A stretch of 24,845 bases of DNA from assembly GCA_004335835.1 (NCBI GenBank), contig RWJK01000591.1, positions 1 to 24,845 of the forward strand, given 5' to 3'. The notes below the pieces were generated by a model. The model was not told the DNA's origin, did not search any database, and was given only the letters and a program-made list of their open reading frames with translations. Below, piece after piece: positions 1-10,177 of this stretch. The DNA is from Scenedesmus sp. ARA3. Lineage: Eukaryota; Chlorophyta; Chlorophyceae; Sphaeropleales; Scenedesmaceae. Each line of letters opens with the position of its first letter. Positions within the stretch are counted from its first letter, which is position 1. The translations under genes were made by a program, and so were the position numbers.

Positions 1-304
1 CCTTGGTGGCGTCCCTGTCATCAGAAGACATGGTGGTGGTCTCCTGCATGGCCATGGCCACCAGCAGGGCAGTCAGGTGGGGCGGAACGCCAACGTTCCT
101 GCAGACCATGACCAGGCGCTGCTTGTTGTAGCAAAGGAGGAAGCCGTACTCGTTTATGGCATAGGGCAGGGAGGCCGGGCTGTGGGGCAGACACTCACTC
201 CAGTAACGGGTCATCTTGACTGGGCCAGAGAGTTTTATGGGCTGCATGGAACTTGAGGCCAGCCAGGTGAGCCAGAGGACCATCCCAGCAACAACAGCCA
301 ACAT
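1..304 (-). CDS. Hypothetical protein, partial (runs off window start)
   Basis: An open frame on the minus strand begins at an ATG at 304-302 and stays open for 101 codons to the window edge, so the C-terminus is missing. The N-terminus is hydrophobic (MLAVVAGMVLWLTWLASS), which would suit a signal anchor or signal peptide. The rest is a mixed soluble-looking sequence (for example INEYGFLLCYNKQRLVMVC). Third codon positions are mostly C or G, as in the other genes here, which argues for real coding. Internal ATGs at 247-245 and 214-212 are alternative starts. I do not recognise a family. It starts head-to-head with the plus-strand frame at 237-584, and their possible ATGs at 302-305 share one CATG. 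It may belong to a mobile element or be an exon of a larger gene to the left. Confidence 0.4.
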   Translation of the reverse strand, partial: MLAVVAGMVLWLTWLASSSMQPIKLSGPVKMTRYWSECLPHSPASLPYAINEYGFLLCYNKQRLVMVCRNVGVPPHLTALLVAMAMQETTTMSSDDRDATK

Positions 305-584
305 GCCAACCAAGTGCCACTTCTGCGGAGGCGTCATCTACGTACCCAGGACCATGAAGAACAAGAGGAAAGCAATTGCATGCATGGCCAACAAGCAAGA
401 GGCACGCAGCTTCCCAGCACACCCAGAGTGCGCCATCAGGCACATGGACAAACTGAAGAAGAGAGACAGGCAGGGGATCACGGGGTTCATAGAGCTCAGC
501 GAAGCGGGCCTGCTGTGCCCAGAGGATTGCGAGGCAGCGAGCGCCTTACGGGAATCCGGCAAAAGAACACGTGAACACGCATGA
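237..584 (+). CDS. Hypothetical small protein with a C2HC zinc-finger-like motif
   Basis: This is an intronless 115-codon frame starting at ATG 237, with alternative ATGs at 246 and 303; an in-frame stop lies upstream at 204-206. From ATG 303 the protein shows Cys5-x2-Cys8, then 31 residues, then His40-x2-Cys43 (CHFC...HPEC), followed by a basic stretch (MDKLKKRDRQ) and a second Cys pair (LLCPEDC). CxxC followed after 28-30 residues by HxxC is the spacing of PARP-type zinc fingers; the resemblance is only in spacing, so this is inference. Codon third positions are mostly C/G. The gene ends in a tail rich in Arg, Lys and Glu. It could be a gene of a transposon or endogenous virus remnant, or an exon of a larger gene. 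No function is assigned. Confidence 0.45.
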   Translation: MGCMELEASQVSQRTIPATTANMPTKCHFCGGVIYVPRTMKNKRKAIACMANKQEARSFPAHPECAIRHMDKLKKRDRQGITGFIELSEAGLLCPEDCEAASALRESGKRTREHA

Positions 585-740
585 CTGAGCGAATCTCAAC
601 CGATCCCACGTGACCCACGGGGGCCACGGGAGAGGGGGCTGAAGGACATCTGGGAGCCTCTTGGGTTCAAAGTAATTTTCTATAAGTATTTGAAATGTCC
701 GGCACTCACATTGCTGCTCTAGCATCTGCCAAGATCTATT

Positions 741-820
741 GACATGCGCTCAAATGTATTGACATGTGTTGACGAGCGTTGGCATGCGCTGACATGCGCT
801 GACAAGTGCTGAAATTGCAA
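741..820. repeat. Degenerate 10-bp tandem array
   Basis: About eight consecutive 10-base units stand in exact register: gacatgcgct, caaatgtatt, gacatgtgtt, gacgagcgtt, ggcatgcgct, gacatgcgct, gacaagtgct and a diverged last unit. Consensus is near GACATGCGCT. The exact 10-base spacing with drifting sequence is visible directly; a role is unknown. Confidence 0.75.
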
Positions 821-827
821 CAGTTCA

Positions 828-1072
828 CGCGGTTGAACATGCAGACAGATGACATATGTGACATAGGTGCTCATGTGGTGAAGCCGATCCATTTTCACGG
901 TCTTTTCTATTGTTCAAGGTTTAGTGTTTGCAAGCAAGCTTCAAAACATTATTTGGCACGGCATCGCAAGCACTTTGGCCAAGCACATGAGAGGTGCTAA
1001 GCTCCGCGGATTTAAACGGCTAAACTTGCGGACAGCCGACATAGGTGACATGGATGTGCGTGAAGCCATCCA
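828..1072. repeat. Diverged direct duplication (about 60 bp, copies about 185 bp apart)
   Basis: The segment at about 828-890 (with gacataggtg and gtggtgaagccgatcca) recurs diverged at about 1012-1072 (gacataggtg, gcgtgaagccatcca). Both copies have the order CGCGG, an aac-cag-like start, gacag, gacat, gaagcc, atcca. It looks like an old tandem duplication of a noncoding segment. Confidence 0.5.
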
Positions 1073-1167
1073 TATCTATGACTATGTAGTGTATTGTACA
1101 CTGCAAATCTAGAAAATCATAGGAAGACAACTCGTCTTTGAGCCGATGGCATGCGTTGATGGACAAC

Positions 1168-1197
1168 CATTGGGCATCATTGGGCGTCATTGGGCGT
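1168..1197. repeat. Three 10-bp direct repeats
   Basis: The unit CATTGGGCGT is repeated three times head to tail, the first unit with one change (cattgggcat). It is a second example in this spacer of a 10-bp period. Confidence 0.75.
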
Positions 1198-1297
1198 CCA
1201 CTACATTAAAAACAAGGAACAATGTCATCACCAAACCATTTCACGACTGCACCCAAAGTACCATTTGCGCCAGAATATGCATGACCTCTCAAATTGT

Positions 1298-1302
1298 TTA
1301 CA
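1298..1302 (-). terminator. TGTAA poly(A) signal for the 1386-4842 gene
   Basis: TTACA on plus, read as TGTAA on minus, lies about 85 bp beyond the stop codon of the minus-strand gene ending at 1386. TGTAA is the standard poly(A) signal of chlorophyte nuclear genes. Confidence 0.5.
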
Positions 1303-1385
1303 CTGCAAGCCAGAAGAAGGCAATTAAGCAAACGAAGTCCAACAAACAGGATTAGGGTTTCATGCAAGGAAACCAAGTCCATTTC

Positions 1386-4300
1386 TCACTGGTGCATGTC
1401 GAGCTCATAATCTGACATAGTCGAGTCATCCGCATCAAAGCTAGGACGCAGCCCTTGTGGCCGTTGCCTTTGCATCCTATCCAAGGCCACCAGAGCCTCC
1501 AAGCGGATTGCCTCTAATTGCCGAAGCACGCTCAACGCTCCCTCACCGCCATCACTAGATCCCAACCCTGATGACACCACACGCTGCTCAAGCTCGGCCT
1601 GCATGGCTAGCAAGGTGGAGAAAAAGCGCCCCGGGCGCACAACATCTAGTGACTCGGACCGAGTGTCTTGGTGGACCACGTTTATGCTCCTCAAGCCCTT
1701 GCTCTTGTTGGTGGCAGCTGCTTGTGTTGCTTCTTGCGGTGGTTGTTCACGCCCTTGAGATGGTGGTGCCTCGCTCACCCAATCCTCTTGAAAGGCCTAC
1801 AGATGGCGGCATCGAAGAGCAACAAAATGCAAGTGGTGAGCATACATGAAAGGATGCATTTATACAGGGCACCCGTCCCCCAAAACAACTGCACCATGGG
1901 CAGTTTACGATGGGAGATTGGTAGTGTTGCATCGCAAGCGTCACGGGAAGTGGGTTGCGAGCCTCAAGCATATCAAGTTCTTGATCAACGGACAATCAAC
2001 ATACAGCATGCAACAAATTACATAAGGTCAGTGGAGGCACTTGACATGACACGATCAGTTTCACCATGTTGTTGTGAAATGAGGTTTAAAACTAAGGCAT
2101 CGTAAAGACTGCCTCCCACCAATCAGTACTGCGTGTTGCAACGAGTAGCAGAAATGTCTTGCAACCAACTTTGAAATTATGGCCACATCAGCTCAGACAT
2201 GCATAACCATCGCAAGTACATAGGTCAACATGGTGCACACATGGCATGCATTAAGTGTGAGGCAGAACTCACATTGCAAGAATTCATGTTTCATTTGCTT
2301 ACGCCCCTCACCTTGGAGATCAGCCCCAAGCGCCTGTCGCGCTCAGGAACAACGAGTAGCTCCTTCATGAAAGCAGCACAACGTGCGGGAAGGTTTGCAC
2401 GATGAAATGCGAAGAACCGGTTGCCGCCTGGACCCTTGTCAGTGCCCACATCAGCGTGATGACCATGCGCTTGTGGCGTGCGCTCGGAGCCTTCACCAAG
2501 TGCTTCTTCACCGTTGCTAGCATCACCAACGTTTGCGTCGTTTATTGTGAAGAACTGTTGTTGCGCATCATGTTGCTCAGCCTTCAGGCGAAGCTCCTCC
2601 CTTAGCAGAACAAGCCGTGCCAGCAGCACACGGTCTGCAACCACCTGAACAATCAACAAGCGCGGCGGGTAAATCACAAGTCAGGCATCATTGATCAGGC
2701 ATCATTGATCAATGTCGAGCTCGGTCAAGATGAAGCAACATCATGGTTTGCAAATTAGCATGGGCGAAAAGTGAACATAGTGTAGCGCATTATTGATAGC
2801 CCGTCGCAGCACATGGCCGTATCATCGCGCTTTTCCACTATAAATCATTGATACACTATTCAATGTTCATTGCATAATAATAGGGGTCTATTAGGTTTGG
2901 TTCAATATTGAATCTTTGATTTATCATTGGAGCATTGATCATTGAAACGCTACTTCATCAAGGTTTCAGGGTGTCATGCCCCTTATCTGATACTTAGAGG
3001 ACCCCAACATACACACGACAAAAGCATTGTGCAAGCATGCACCTCACCTGCTGATCCTCCATGTCCTCCACCAACTGAGAAGCAGCCGCGCCCAAAGCGT
3101 CCAGGTCGCAGAAAGGCAGCGCACCAGCACCGCCACTCAAGGCAGTTGACACTACCGACGCCCGCCCGGCCCGGCTGTTGAAGTTTAACGCTGCGCTCAG
3201 GACTTGCACCGAAGGTGGCATGCGCGCAGAAACCTGAATGGGCAATGTAAACAACAGTGGTGAGCATGGGCAAAGAAGTACATGATATTTTCATAATTGC
3301 ATGTTGTTGATTCAGGGTGGACTGTTGAGTCCAGTTGTTGCACGTGCACCATGACGTGCACTAGATGCCAGTGTTTAGGACGTAGGGTAGGTGAACAGAT
3401 GCTTGCAAAGCCATGTGTTAGACTGGCCAAAGAAAACAAGTGGAGGCAAGTCATTGTTGCATCTATGACAAGCAACAATACTGAGAAGCTGAGTGCATAC
3501 TATACACAGCAATTCTGCCCATGGGTGGTCTAGCGATCAGCTAACAACCATTGGTTGCGCTAATGAGCATCACCATAGCAAACCCCTTACCAGATCTAGA
3601 ACCTCCTCGCGAATTGCGCCAAGCAACGCCCTCAGCTCAGCGTTGGCAGCCACACCAGGCACTGACATGTATGCGTTGAGCGCTGCAAGGAAGTTGCCAT
3701 CAAGCCACTCCAGGCGCTTGACAACGGCATTGCGCGCAGCCTGGTGGCGGGATTACATCAGGACAGGGCATTGCACACAACATAACGTTGATGCCCATGC
3801 AACGGGTAGTATGGATGCAGCAACCGCGACACATACGTCACAACTTTTGCATGTTGGTTGCACATGCCATGCTCGTGGCTGCCACGGCGTTGTTGTAGCA
3901 CTGCCGTGGCTGCTACAGCCTCTGCAACCATTGCGGTCAACATGATGGCACCGAAGGAATATAGTGCATGTTTGGCGCCGCACAAGGGTGCCTACACCTA
4001 AGAGAAGCACCACCACTGACATTGCTGCTGCTAGTACTACTTGTTGTGCCCATTGCATGTGCAGGCACTGCAAGCTGCGGCTGCTTGTTGTAGCTGCAAC
4101 TGTGCTGATGTTGTTGGTGTTGTTTGTCAGCTACTGCCTGAAATGGCATTGCTTGCTGCTTAGTATCATGTAGACAGATTAATTGGACACCACGCACCTG
4201 CTTCAGATCAATGCTTGGGGATGCCTCATCCAGCACATATGCACTAGCCTCCTCTATGAGCAGCTCGTTGAGCACCTCGCTCATCATCTCTTGCAAGGTC

Positions 4301-4395
4301 TGCGCAGCCCTGTCCACATTTTGGCGAATACTGGCCTCCAGCTCAGGCTCCAGCTTTATACGCGCACCAGCTGCTGCGCTGCTGCTACTACTGCC

Positions 4396-4438
<43 letters not shown>

Positions 4439-4842
4439 TTGCGTCCAGCACCTGATGCAGTGAAGAAGCTGACAGGCTTCTGCGTTCTACTGTTTTTATT
4501 GCTGCCACTGCTGCTGCTACCCCTGCTGCCAGGTGCATTGGCTTGCCTTCGAGCCCAGCCACTGCCCCAAGCCGGTGAGTTGCCTTGCTGCTGCTGCTCC
4601 TGCTGCTGCTCCTGCTGCCGCTGCTGCTGCTGCTGCTGTTGCTGCTGCCTGGCTGTCCCGTCTGCATTTCTATCGCTACCGTCAGTCTGCTGTGAAGGTC
4701 TTGGCTGATTATTCGCGCCGTCAGCGTTCGCAGCAGCAGCAGCAGCCCAGCATGACCGCCTTGCCGGTGCAGCAGCAAGTGCTGACGGCTTTGCTGGGCA
4801 GAGGCCGAAAGTAACTCTTGATGTCAGCACGCTTCTTTGCAT
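1386..4842 (-). CDS. Predicted plastid protein of unknown function, 574 aa, five exons
   Basis: Exons by splice consensus: 4842-4198, 3740-3591, 3233-3048, 2644-2312 and 1796-1386. Every intron is phase 0, with GTGCG, GTAAG and GTGAG donors, and the joined frame is open throughout. The N-terminus (MQRSVLTSRVTFGLCPAKPS, then Ala/Arg/Ser) looks like a chloroplast transit peptide. Residues 66-86 are almost pure Gln and 108-155 are Ser/Asn-rich, encoded by CAG/CTG tracts. The conserved-looking part starts at about 161 and is alpha-helical and acidic, with segments such as EEVLNELLIEEASAYVLDE-like helices (about 186-206), LDGNFLAALNAYMSVPGV (exon 2), MPPSVQVLSAALNFNSR (exon 3) and FMKELLVVPERDRRLGLISK (end of exon 4). 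I cannot name the family. The exon 2-3 and exon 4 text has the look of conserved plant plastid proteins of unknown function. It is divergently arranged with the CDPK gene, 615 bp between starts. Confidence 0.8.
2681..2708. repeat. 14-bp tandem duplication in intron 3
   Basis: TCAGGCATCATTGA occurs twice head to tail in the intron between exons 3 and 4 of the minus-strand gene. Related CATTGATCA-like words recur near 2846 and 2930-2945 in the same AT-rich intron. Confidence 0.75.
4368..4648. repeat. CTG/CAG trinucleotide tracts within exon 1 (polySer and polyGln)
   Basis: Two interrupted triplet tracts, about 4368-4440 and 4586-4648, lie inside exon 1 of the minus-strand gene. On the coding strand they read as AGC (Ser) and CAG (Gln) codons and give the low-complexity linker between the transit peptide and the conserved domain. 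The many long open frames in other registers here come from the triplet repeats. Confidence 0.85.
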
Positions 4843-5457
4843 TATACTGGTTGGTTGATTGACAACGTAGTGATTACTACGAAGCAGACAAGCTGGGAAG
4901 CCAACTGAGACGCAGGAAAAGCATCAAGCCGAATAATTCTATGTAGCGCCTACTATGCTGCAGTACATCAACTATCAATCGTCACTTGTGGGTATAGTGC
5001 AGCCCCATAAACTAGGGCTCTTGCGTTTGAAAACTGCACAGCGCTGCTTGACACAGCCACCATGCACCAGCGATACGGAGCATTGAACTTCTTTGAGAAA
5101 CAAATGTTTGCTTCGTTTGCGTTTAGCACTGACTTCACGCCTTTTCGTGTCGCTGTTCCTGGGCCTTGACCTTCTTCTGAAAACCGCTGGGCCCTTGATT
5201 GGCTTCATTAATACTGCCTTGTATACGCAGCAAGCTCTAGCAAGTGTGTCATAGGCGCTGGCGTGCGGCAACCTCCGCTGTGCCCAGCAGAGACAGCTCT
5301 GCTGCTGCACATGCCTAGACGACTAGCACATTGGCCTGCAGCCGCTCGTCATGCAGTGAGATAGTGGCCTGTTTTAGCAAGATTTGCAACAGCAGTGCTG
5401 CAGCACAGCAACTAGTTGCAGTGCGGTTAGCCAGTGCTGGTTGCGCTGACTGCCAGC
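4843..5457. promoter_or_regulatory. Divergent intergenic region (unknown plastid gene / CDPK)
   Basis: The 615 bp between the two start codons must hold the 5' UTRs and promoters of both divergent genes. No convincing TATA box or named element is seen. A minus-strand open frame of 111 codons (5310-4975) lies here but is basic, without recognisable domains, and is probably chance. Confidence 0.5.
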
Positions 5458-8400
5458 ATGGGCATCTGCTCCTCAGCGCCTGTTGGTGATGGGCCCGATG
5501 AGCCTCAGCCAGCAGGGCCCAGGGGAAACTACGGCACAGCCAACACAGCACGGCATCCCTCCAAACAAGGTGGCAGAGAGCCGTCCAGCCATGGGGCAGC
5601 GGCCCGCAGCGCCAGCCGCAAGCAGCAGCAGAACCAGCTAGCAGCTGGTGGCGGAGATAGAGCAAGTGGCAAGTCAGTCCTGGGGCGCTGCGATGACATG
5701 CGTGCTCTATATACGTTTGACAAAGTGCTTGGAAAGGGTCAGTTTGGCGTGACACGTTTGGTAACAGACAACGTGACAGGAGAGCAGTGCGCGTGCAAGA
5801 GCATCAGCAAGCGTAAGCTGGTGAGCGCTGAGGACATGGAGGACGTGCGGCGCGAGATCAAGGTGATGCACCACCTGTCCGGCCACCCGCATGTGGTGAC
5901 CTTCAAGGGTGCGTACGAGGATGCGCACCACATCCACATCGTGATGGAGCTGTGCACAGGTGGGCGCGGCGCAGCACCTCTAGCGTCTGTTGGTGCTTGC
6001 AGCGTGGCTGCTCTGAGGCCGTAGCATGAGCAGCGGCACAACAGTAATGATCAGTGGCATTCATGGGCACCAGCTGTAGTGCAAGCACCAAACGGAAGGA
6101 TACTGCATGTGTGTGCACGTTGTGGCTGCTGCAGGTGGCGAACTCTTTGAGCAACTGTCTGCCAAGGGCCACTACAGGGAGAGGGATGCAGCCAGCATCA
6201 TGCGCACGCTGCTGCAGGTGCGACAAATCAGGCAGCACATGCATGGCGGCTGCCTTCATGGCAGCGCTGTGCTCTGGCAAGCAGTGGTCTGCATCGCAGG
6301 CATCAGCCAGACCTAGCAACTGAACCCGCTGTGCCTTTCCCTTGCCTTGCTGCGTGTGCAGGTTGTGCAGCACTGCCACAGCATGAATGTTGTGCACAGA
6401 GACCTGAAGCCAGAGAACTTCTTGTTCAAGGTGTGCGGGGAAGTTGTTGGGCGTATGTCTGTAATGAAACATGCGCTTCGCTGCTTGCAACCAGACAAGA
6501 TGCACAGTTCTAGGATGCAGCAGAACACCCAAGCAGCTGCTTGTTTATGCATACAATATGCATGGACAGCACTAGCTCATACTATTTATATACTGATGTG
6601 CCTTGAAGAGCTGAATCTGCCAGCAGTATGAGGTCAAGCATGAGCATACGGTTGCAGCACAAGCTTGATGTGCAACACTGTTGTTGCTGCTGCGCAGGAC
6701 ACGGGCAAGCGGACGCTCAAGGCCATCGACTTTGGCCTCAGCACCTTCTACACTGAAGGCTCCGTGCTGCGTGACCTTGTCGGCTCACCCTTCTACATGG
6801 CACCAGAGGTGAGCCGGGCAGCAGATGCGCCAACAAGCGGTTGCAGTCAGTCAGATTGGAAGTTGTGCAGATGCAGTTCTGCAGCACGCTGGTGCCATGT
6901 ACATCTAGCAGTTCTTGTTGAAGTCAGCTCTGTTGTAACAGCACAACACTCAAGCAGTATTTCTGCTGGATGTCTATTTTGATGTGGTAATGACAGCATG
7001 TTTGTCCCCTTCAACTGCTGTTGCTGCTCAGGTTCTGCGCCGGTCGTACGGCAAGGCGGCAGACATATGGAGCTGCGGCGTGATCATGTACATCCTGCTG
7101 TGTGGCTGGCCGCCGTTTTACGGCAGCAACGCGCAGCAGATCTTCCGTGCAGTGCTGCATGACAGCTTGGACCTGGCCAGCCCGCCTTGGGACTCCGTCA
7201 GTGCACAGGTGAGAGCCCACAGCAACAAATGGCCGCCAGCAAACTTGGCGCTGAGCATAGGATTCCTGCTGACAGTTTTTAAAAAAAACTGGCATTGACT
7301 TTGCAACTTCAAGCCAGCAGTCAGCAGACAGTACAGGTGGAAGGTTGGCTTGAGCAGGCACTGAGTTGCATGCACCTGCACAGCATGCAGCACAGCATCC
7401 CCGACATGCTGCTATCCTGACAGACCGTGGCTGTTGTTTTGCACAGGCGAAGGACTGTGTGCGCCGCATGCTCGTGCGCGACCCGCGCAAGCGCCCTGAC
7501 GCTGCCACCATCCTAGGGCATGAGTGGATGCAGGGCGGCAGCTCGGCACCCGAGGCGCCCATGCAGCCTGAGATCCTGCAGCGCATGCGCCGCTTCGCCA
7601 ACATGAACAGGTTCAAGAAAGAGGCACTGCGGGTAGGGAGCAACTGCATAGATATGCCACGCACTTGTTCTGCACAGTCGCCACTGGCGGCGCAGCATTT
7701 GCTGTGCCTTGGGACAGTGCACACAGCTGTCATGACAGCCAAACAGCATCGACCAGGCGGTGCTTAACTCACCAACCATCACAGCACGGCTGTTGGCGAC
7801 AGCGCTTGAAGTTGTGCAAAGTCGCAGACTGTTGTGGGTGATGTGCACTTGATTGTGAGTGCCGCCTGCTGCGCCTGCTCCCTGCTGCGCGCAGGTCGTG
7901 GCCACGCACCTGCCGCCGGAGGAGATCGAGGGCATCCGCCAGATGTTCATGGACATGGACAGGGACGGCAGCGGCACCATCAGCTACATGGAGCTCAAGG
8001 AGGGTGAGTGCAGGGCTCTGCACTGTGCAACCTGTAAGACAGGAACCTGCAGGCATAGCATGGCGCACTGTGACAGCAGCGCGGCTACAAGTGTGTGGCA
8101 CAGCATGTGCTGACTGCACACACCACATCACCCCTGCAGCGTGCATTGCAACAGCAAGCCTGTTGTGCTGTGATGTGATGCTACTGTTCTGCCCTTGCCA
8201 TGAGCGATGGTTCTGGCATGAACTGTGTGCCCGCATGCATTGCAGGCCTGCGCCGCAAGGGTGCTGTGGTGGCCGACCATGAGCTGGAGCGCATCATGGC
8301 GCAGGTGGACCTGGACGGCAACCACACCCTTGACTTCCAGGTGCGCAGCAGCAGCAGCAGCGGCAACGGCAGAAGCAGCTCAGCATGGATGCAAGCGCCA

Positions 8401-9682
8401 CTGTGCCCGTTGGGTCAGCATTGCTTGCTGAACTCTGAGTCAGCCTTGTACTCTCGATAAGCAAGCATGAGATCCAGCTGCCAACTTGCAAGTCGGCTGA
8501 TCGATGGACTGTGTTGCTGCGTCTGCCCACTTGCAGGAGTTTTTGACGGCCACCGTTTTCTTGGGCAAGCTGCAGCGCCGCGAGAACCTGATGGCGGCCT
8601 TCCAGCACTTTGACACTGACGGCAGCGGCTTCATCAGCGAGGAGGAGCTGCTGGAGGTGGGTCGCTGGTGATGTCTGCACACCGCGTGCGGATGTTGGCT
8701 TCATCTATTTGCGGCTGGATTGATACATATGCCGCATGGGCAGTGGTGGGCTGTAGAGTCATGACCCAGTCACAGATTGATGTGGTGCATGTATGCAGAT
8801 TTAACCTGAAACATGTTTCACTTTCACCTTGCAATGTAACATACAGCAGTGCACTTGTGATCAAGAGCAGTCAGACGGGGGGATTTGCTGCTACATGTCG
8901 ACTGTCCTGGCCTTTGGCCTGCAAACTTGATGATAGTATGAGTTGAGGCATGTCAAACATGTGTCGATGCGTGGATGGCATGCTGTATGCAGGCGCTGCA
9001 GAAGGAAGGGGTGTCTGCCGCTGCCATTCAGTCACTGCTGTCAGAGGTGGACAGGGACAACAACTGCAGGATTGACTACGATGAGGTGTGCGGCGAGCAC
9101 AAGAGGGCACAGAACAGCATAGTGCAGCACCAATACGTTTTATGCCAGAATCTTTGACAAATTGACTGCATGAGTGCTTGCTGCTGCAATGCTGCGGTCC
9201 TTGAGGATGCAAGCAACAGTTACAGTAAATGCTGTCATTCAGCGGCAGCACACGGCATGCCTTGAACCTCTGCTGATCTGTGGGTTTCTGCATGTCTGCA
9301 GTTTGCGCGCATGATGCTGACAGAAGCCTTCGACCACGATCGGCACGGCAGCCGCTACTCAGGAGACGGCCATGGCGCCACAGGCCAGCACCACCACCAG
9401 CACCTGCGCGCAACACGAGAGACCAGCAGCTCGCCGCGCGCAGCTGGCAGCAGCGGCAGCGGCGGCAACACCAACAGGGGCGGCAGCCATGCTGAGCTGC
9501 CCGGCAGCACTGGCGCTGCGAACGAGGCAGCCATGCGCCACCTGCAGCACATGGAGAGCCAGGCGCTGCACACGCTGCATGGCGTGAAGAGCGGCGCGTG
9601 GCAGGCGCGCGCAACCGAGCTTGCATGGGAAGGTGAAGGAGAGAGCTACAGCACACAGGTCAGCAATGCTGGCGGCGCCTGA
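5458..9682 (+). CDS. CDPK: Calcium-dependent protein kinase (CDPK), 641 aa, eleven exons
   Basis: Exons: 5458-5959, 6135-6217, 6362-6430, 6698-6808, 7032-7208, 7447-7632, 7895-8003, 8246-8340, 8537-8656, 8993-9085 and 9302-9682; all phases agree. This Ser/Thr kinase is switched on by Ca2+. The start MGICSS has Gly2 and Cys4 for N-myristoylation and palmitoylation, so membrane attachment is likely. A low-complexity region runs to about 80. The kinase domain has glycine loop LGKGQFGV (91-98), Lys114, Glu133, HRD (207-209), DFG (229-231) and APE (253-255). The autoinhibitory junction is at 357-376 ([20 protein letters not shown]). Four EF-hand loops follow at 398-409, 434-445, 470-481 and 504-515. 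All keep acidic positions 1, 3 and 12, but loops 2 and 4 have His and Cys instead of Gly at position 6. The last 126 residues, rich in His, Gly, Ser and Ala, are long for a CDPK tail. Family assignment is certain; substrates are unknown. Confidence 0.97.
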
Positions 9683-10061
9683 AGTGCTGTGCGAAACCGA
9701 CGGCAGCAGCAACAGCAGCAGTAGCAACTGCAGCCCCACAGCAGCACACGCACATTGTGTCAAAGTGTATGTGGTGGCTGCTGTTGGCTGTGTGTCTGTG
9801 GCCAGCTGTACCTGCTGTTGATCCATAAATGCATGGCCAACGAACTGTTATGGGTGAACCTTTGAGAGATCTTGATGGCGGCGCTTCTAAGATGGGGCAT
9901 ATTTTCAGGGCCATCTTATTTCACTAGGTTGCACTGTTTATTGCATACGTGTCTTGCGATCAACTCTACAGTGCTTGTCGCTTCGTGCATGCCAGGTGAA
10001 GATGTTGCTTGTTTCCTTACCATCACTGCTTTGGCCATCCTTTCAGGAGCGGCAAGTGACT

Positions 10062-10177
10062 GCTCTCATGTCTGTGAAAACTTCTACTCTCTACAACATG
10101 CCTGCACGGACTGGTAATGGCTCTCAAGTCTGTGAAAACTTCTACTCTCTACAACATGCCTGCACGGACTGGTAATC
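10062..10177. repeat. 58-bp near-perfect tandem duplication
   Basis: Unit 1 (10062-10119) and unit 2 (10120-10177) are identical except for T/A at the eighth base (ctctcatg against ctctcaag) and the final base (G/C). Each carries tgtgaaaacttctactctc and cctgcacggactggtaat. The near identity indicates a recent event, in the presumed CDPK 3' UTR. Confidence 0.9.

Larger units (their letters stand above)
585..1385. other. Repeat-bearing spacer without a supported gene
   Basis: This 0.8-kb stretch is more AT-rich than the genes around it and holds only short, unconvincing open frames. It contains a 10-bp-periodic array (741-820), a diverged pair of about 60-bp segments (828-890 and 1012-1072), a three-unit 10-bp repeat (1168-1197) and the 3' end of the minus-strand gene that stops at 1386. 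Confidence 0.6.

Noticed and set aside
741..1197. CRISPR-like array
   Set aside because: Units are 10 bp and contiguous, with no spacers, in a eukaryotic genome.
4183..4814. Several long plus-strand and other-frame reading frames of poly-Leu, poly-Ala or poly-Cys
   Set aside because: They are shadows of the CAG/CTG tracts in exon 1 of the minus-strand gene; triplet repeats keep all frames open.
4975..5310. Minus-strand 111-codon frame in the divergent promoter region
   Set aside because: No domain, codon use unlike the neighbours, and located where two promoters must lie.
7011..7742. Minus-strand 243-codon frame across CDPK exons 5-6
   Set aside because: Antisense shadow of GC-rich kinase exons; the plus strand has unmistakable kinase motifs.
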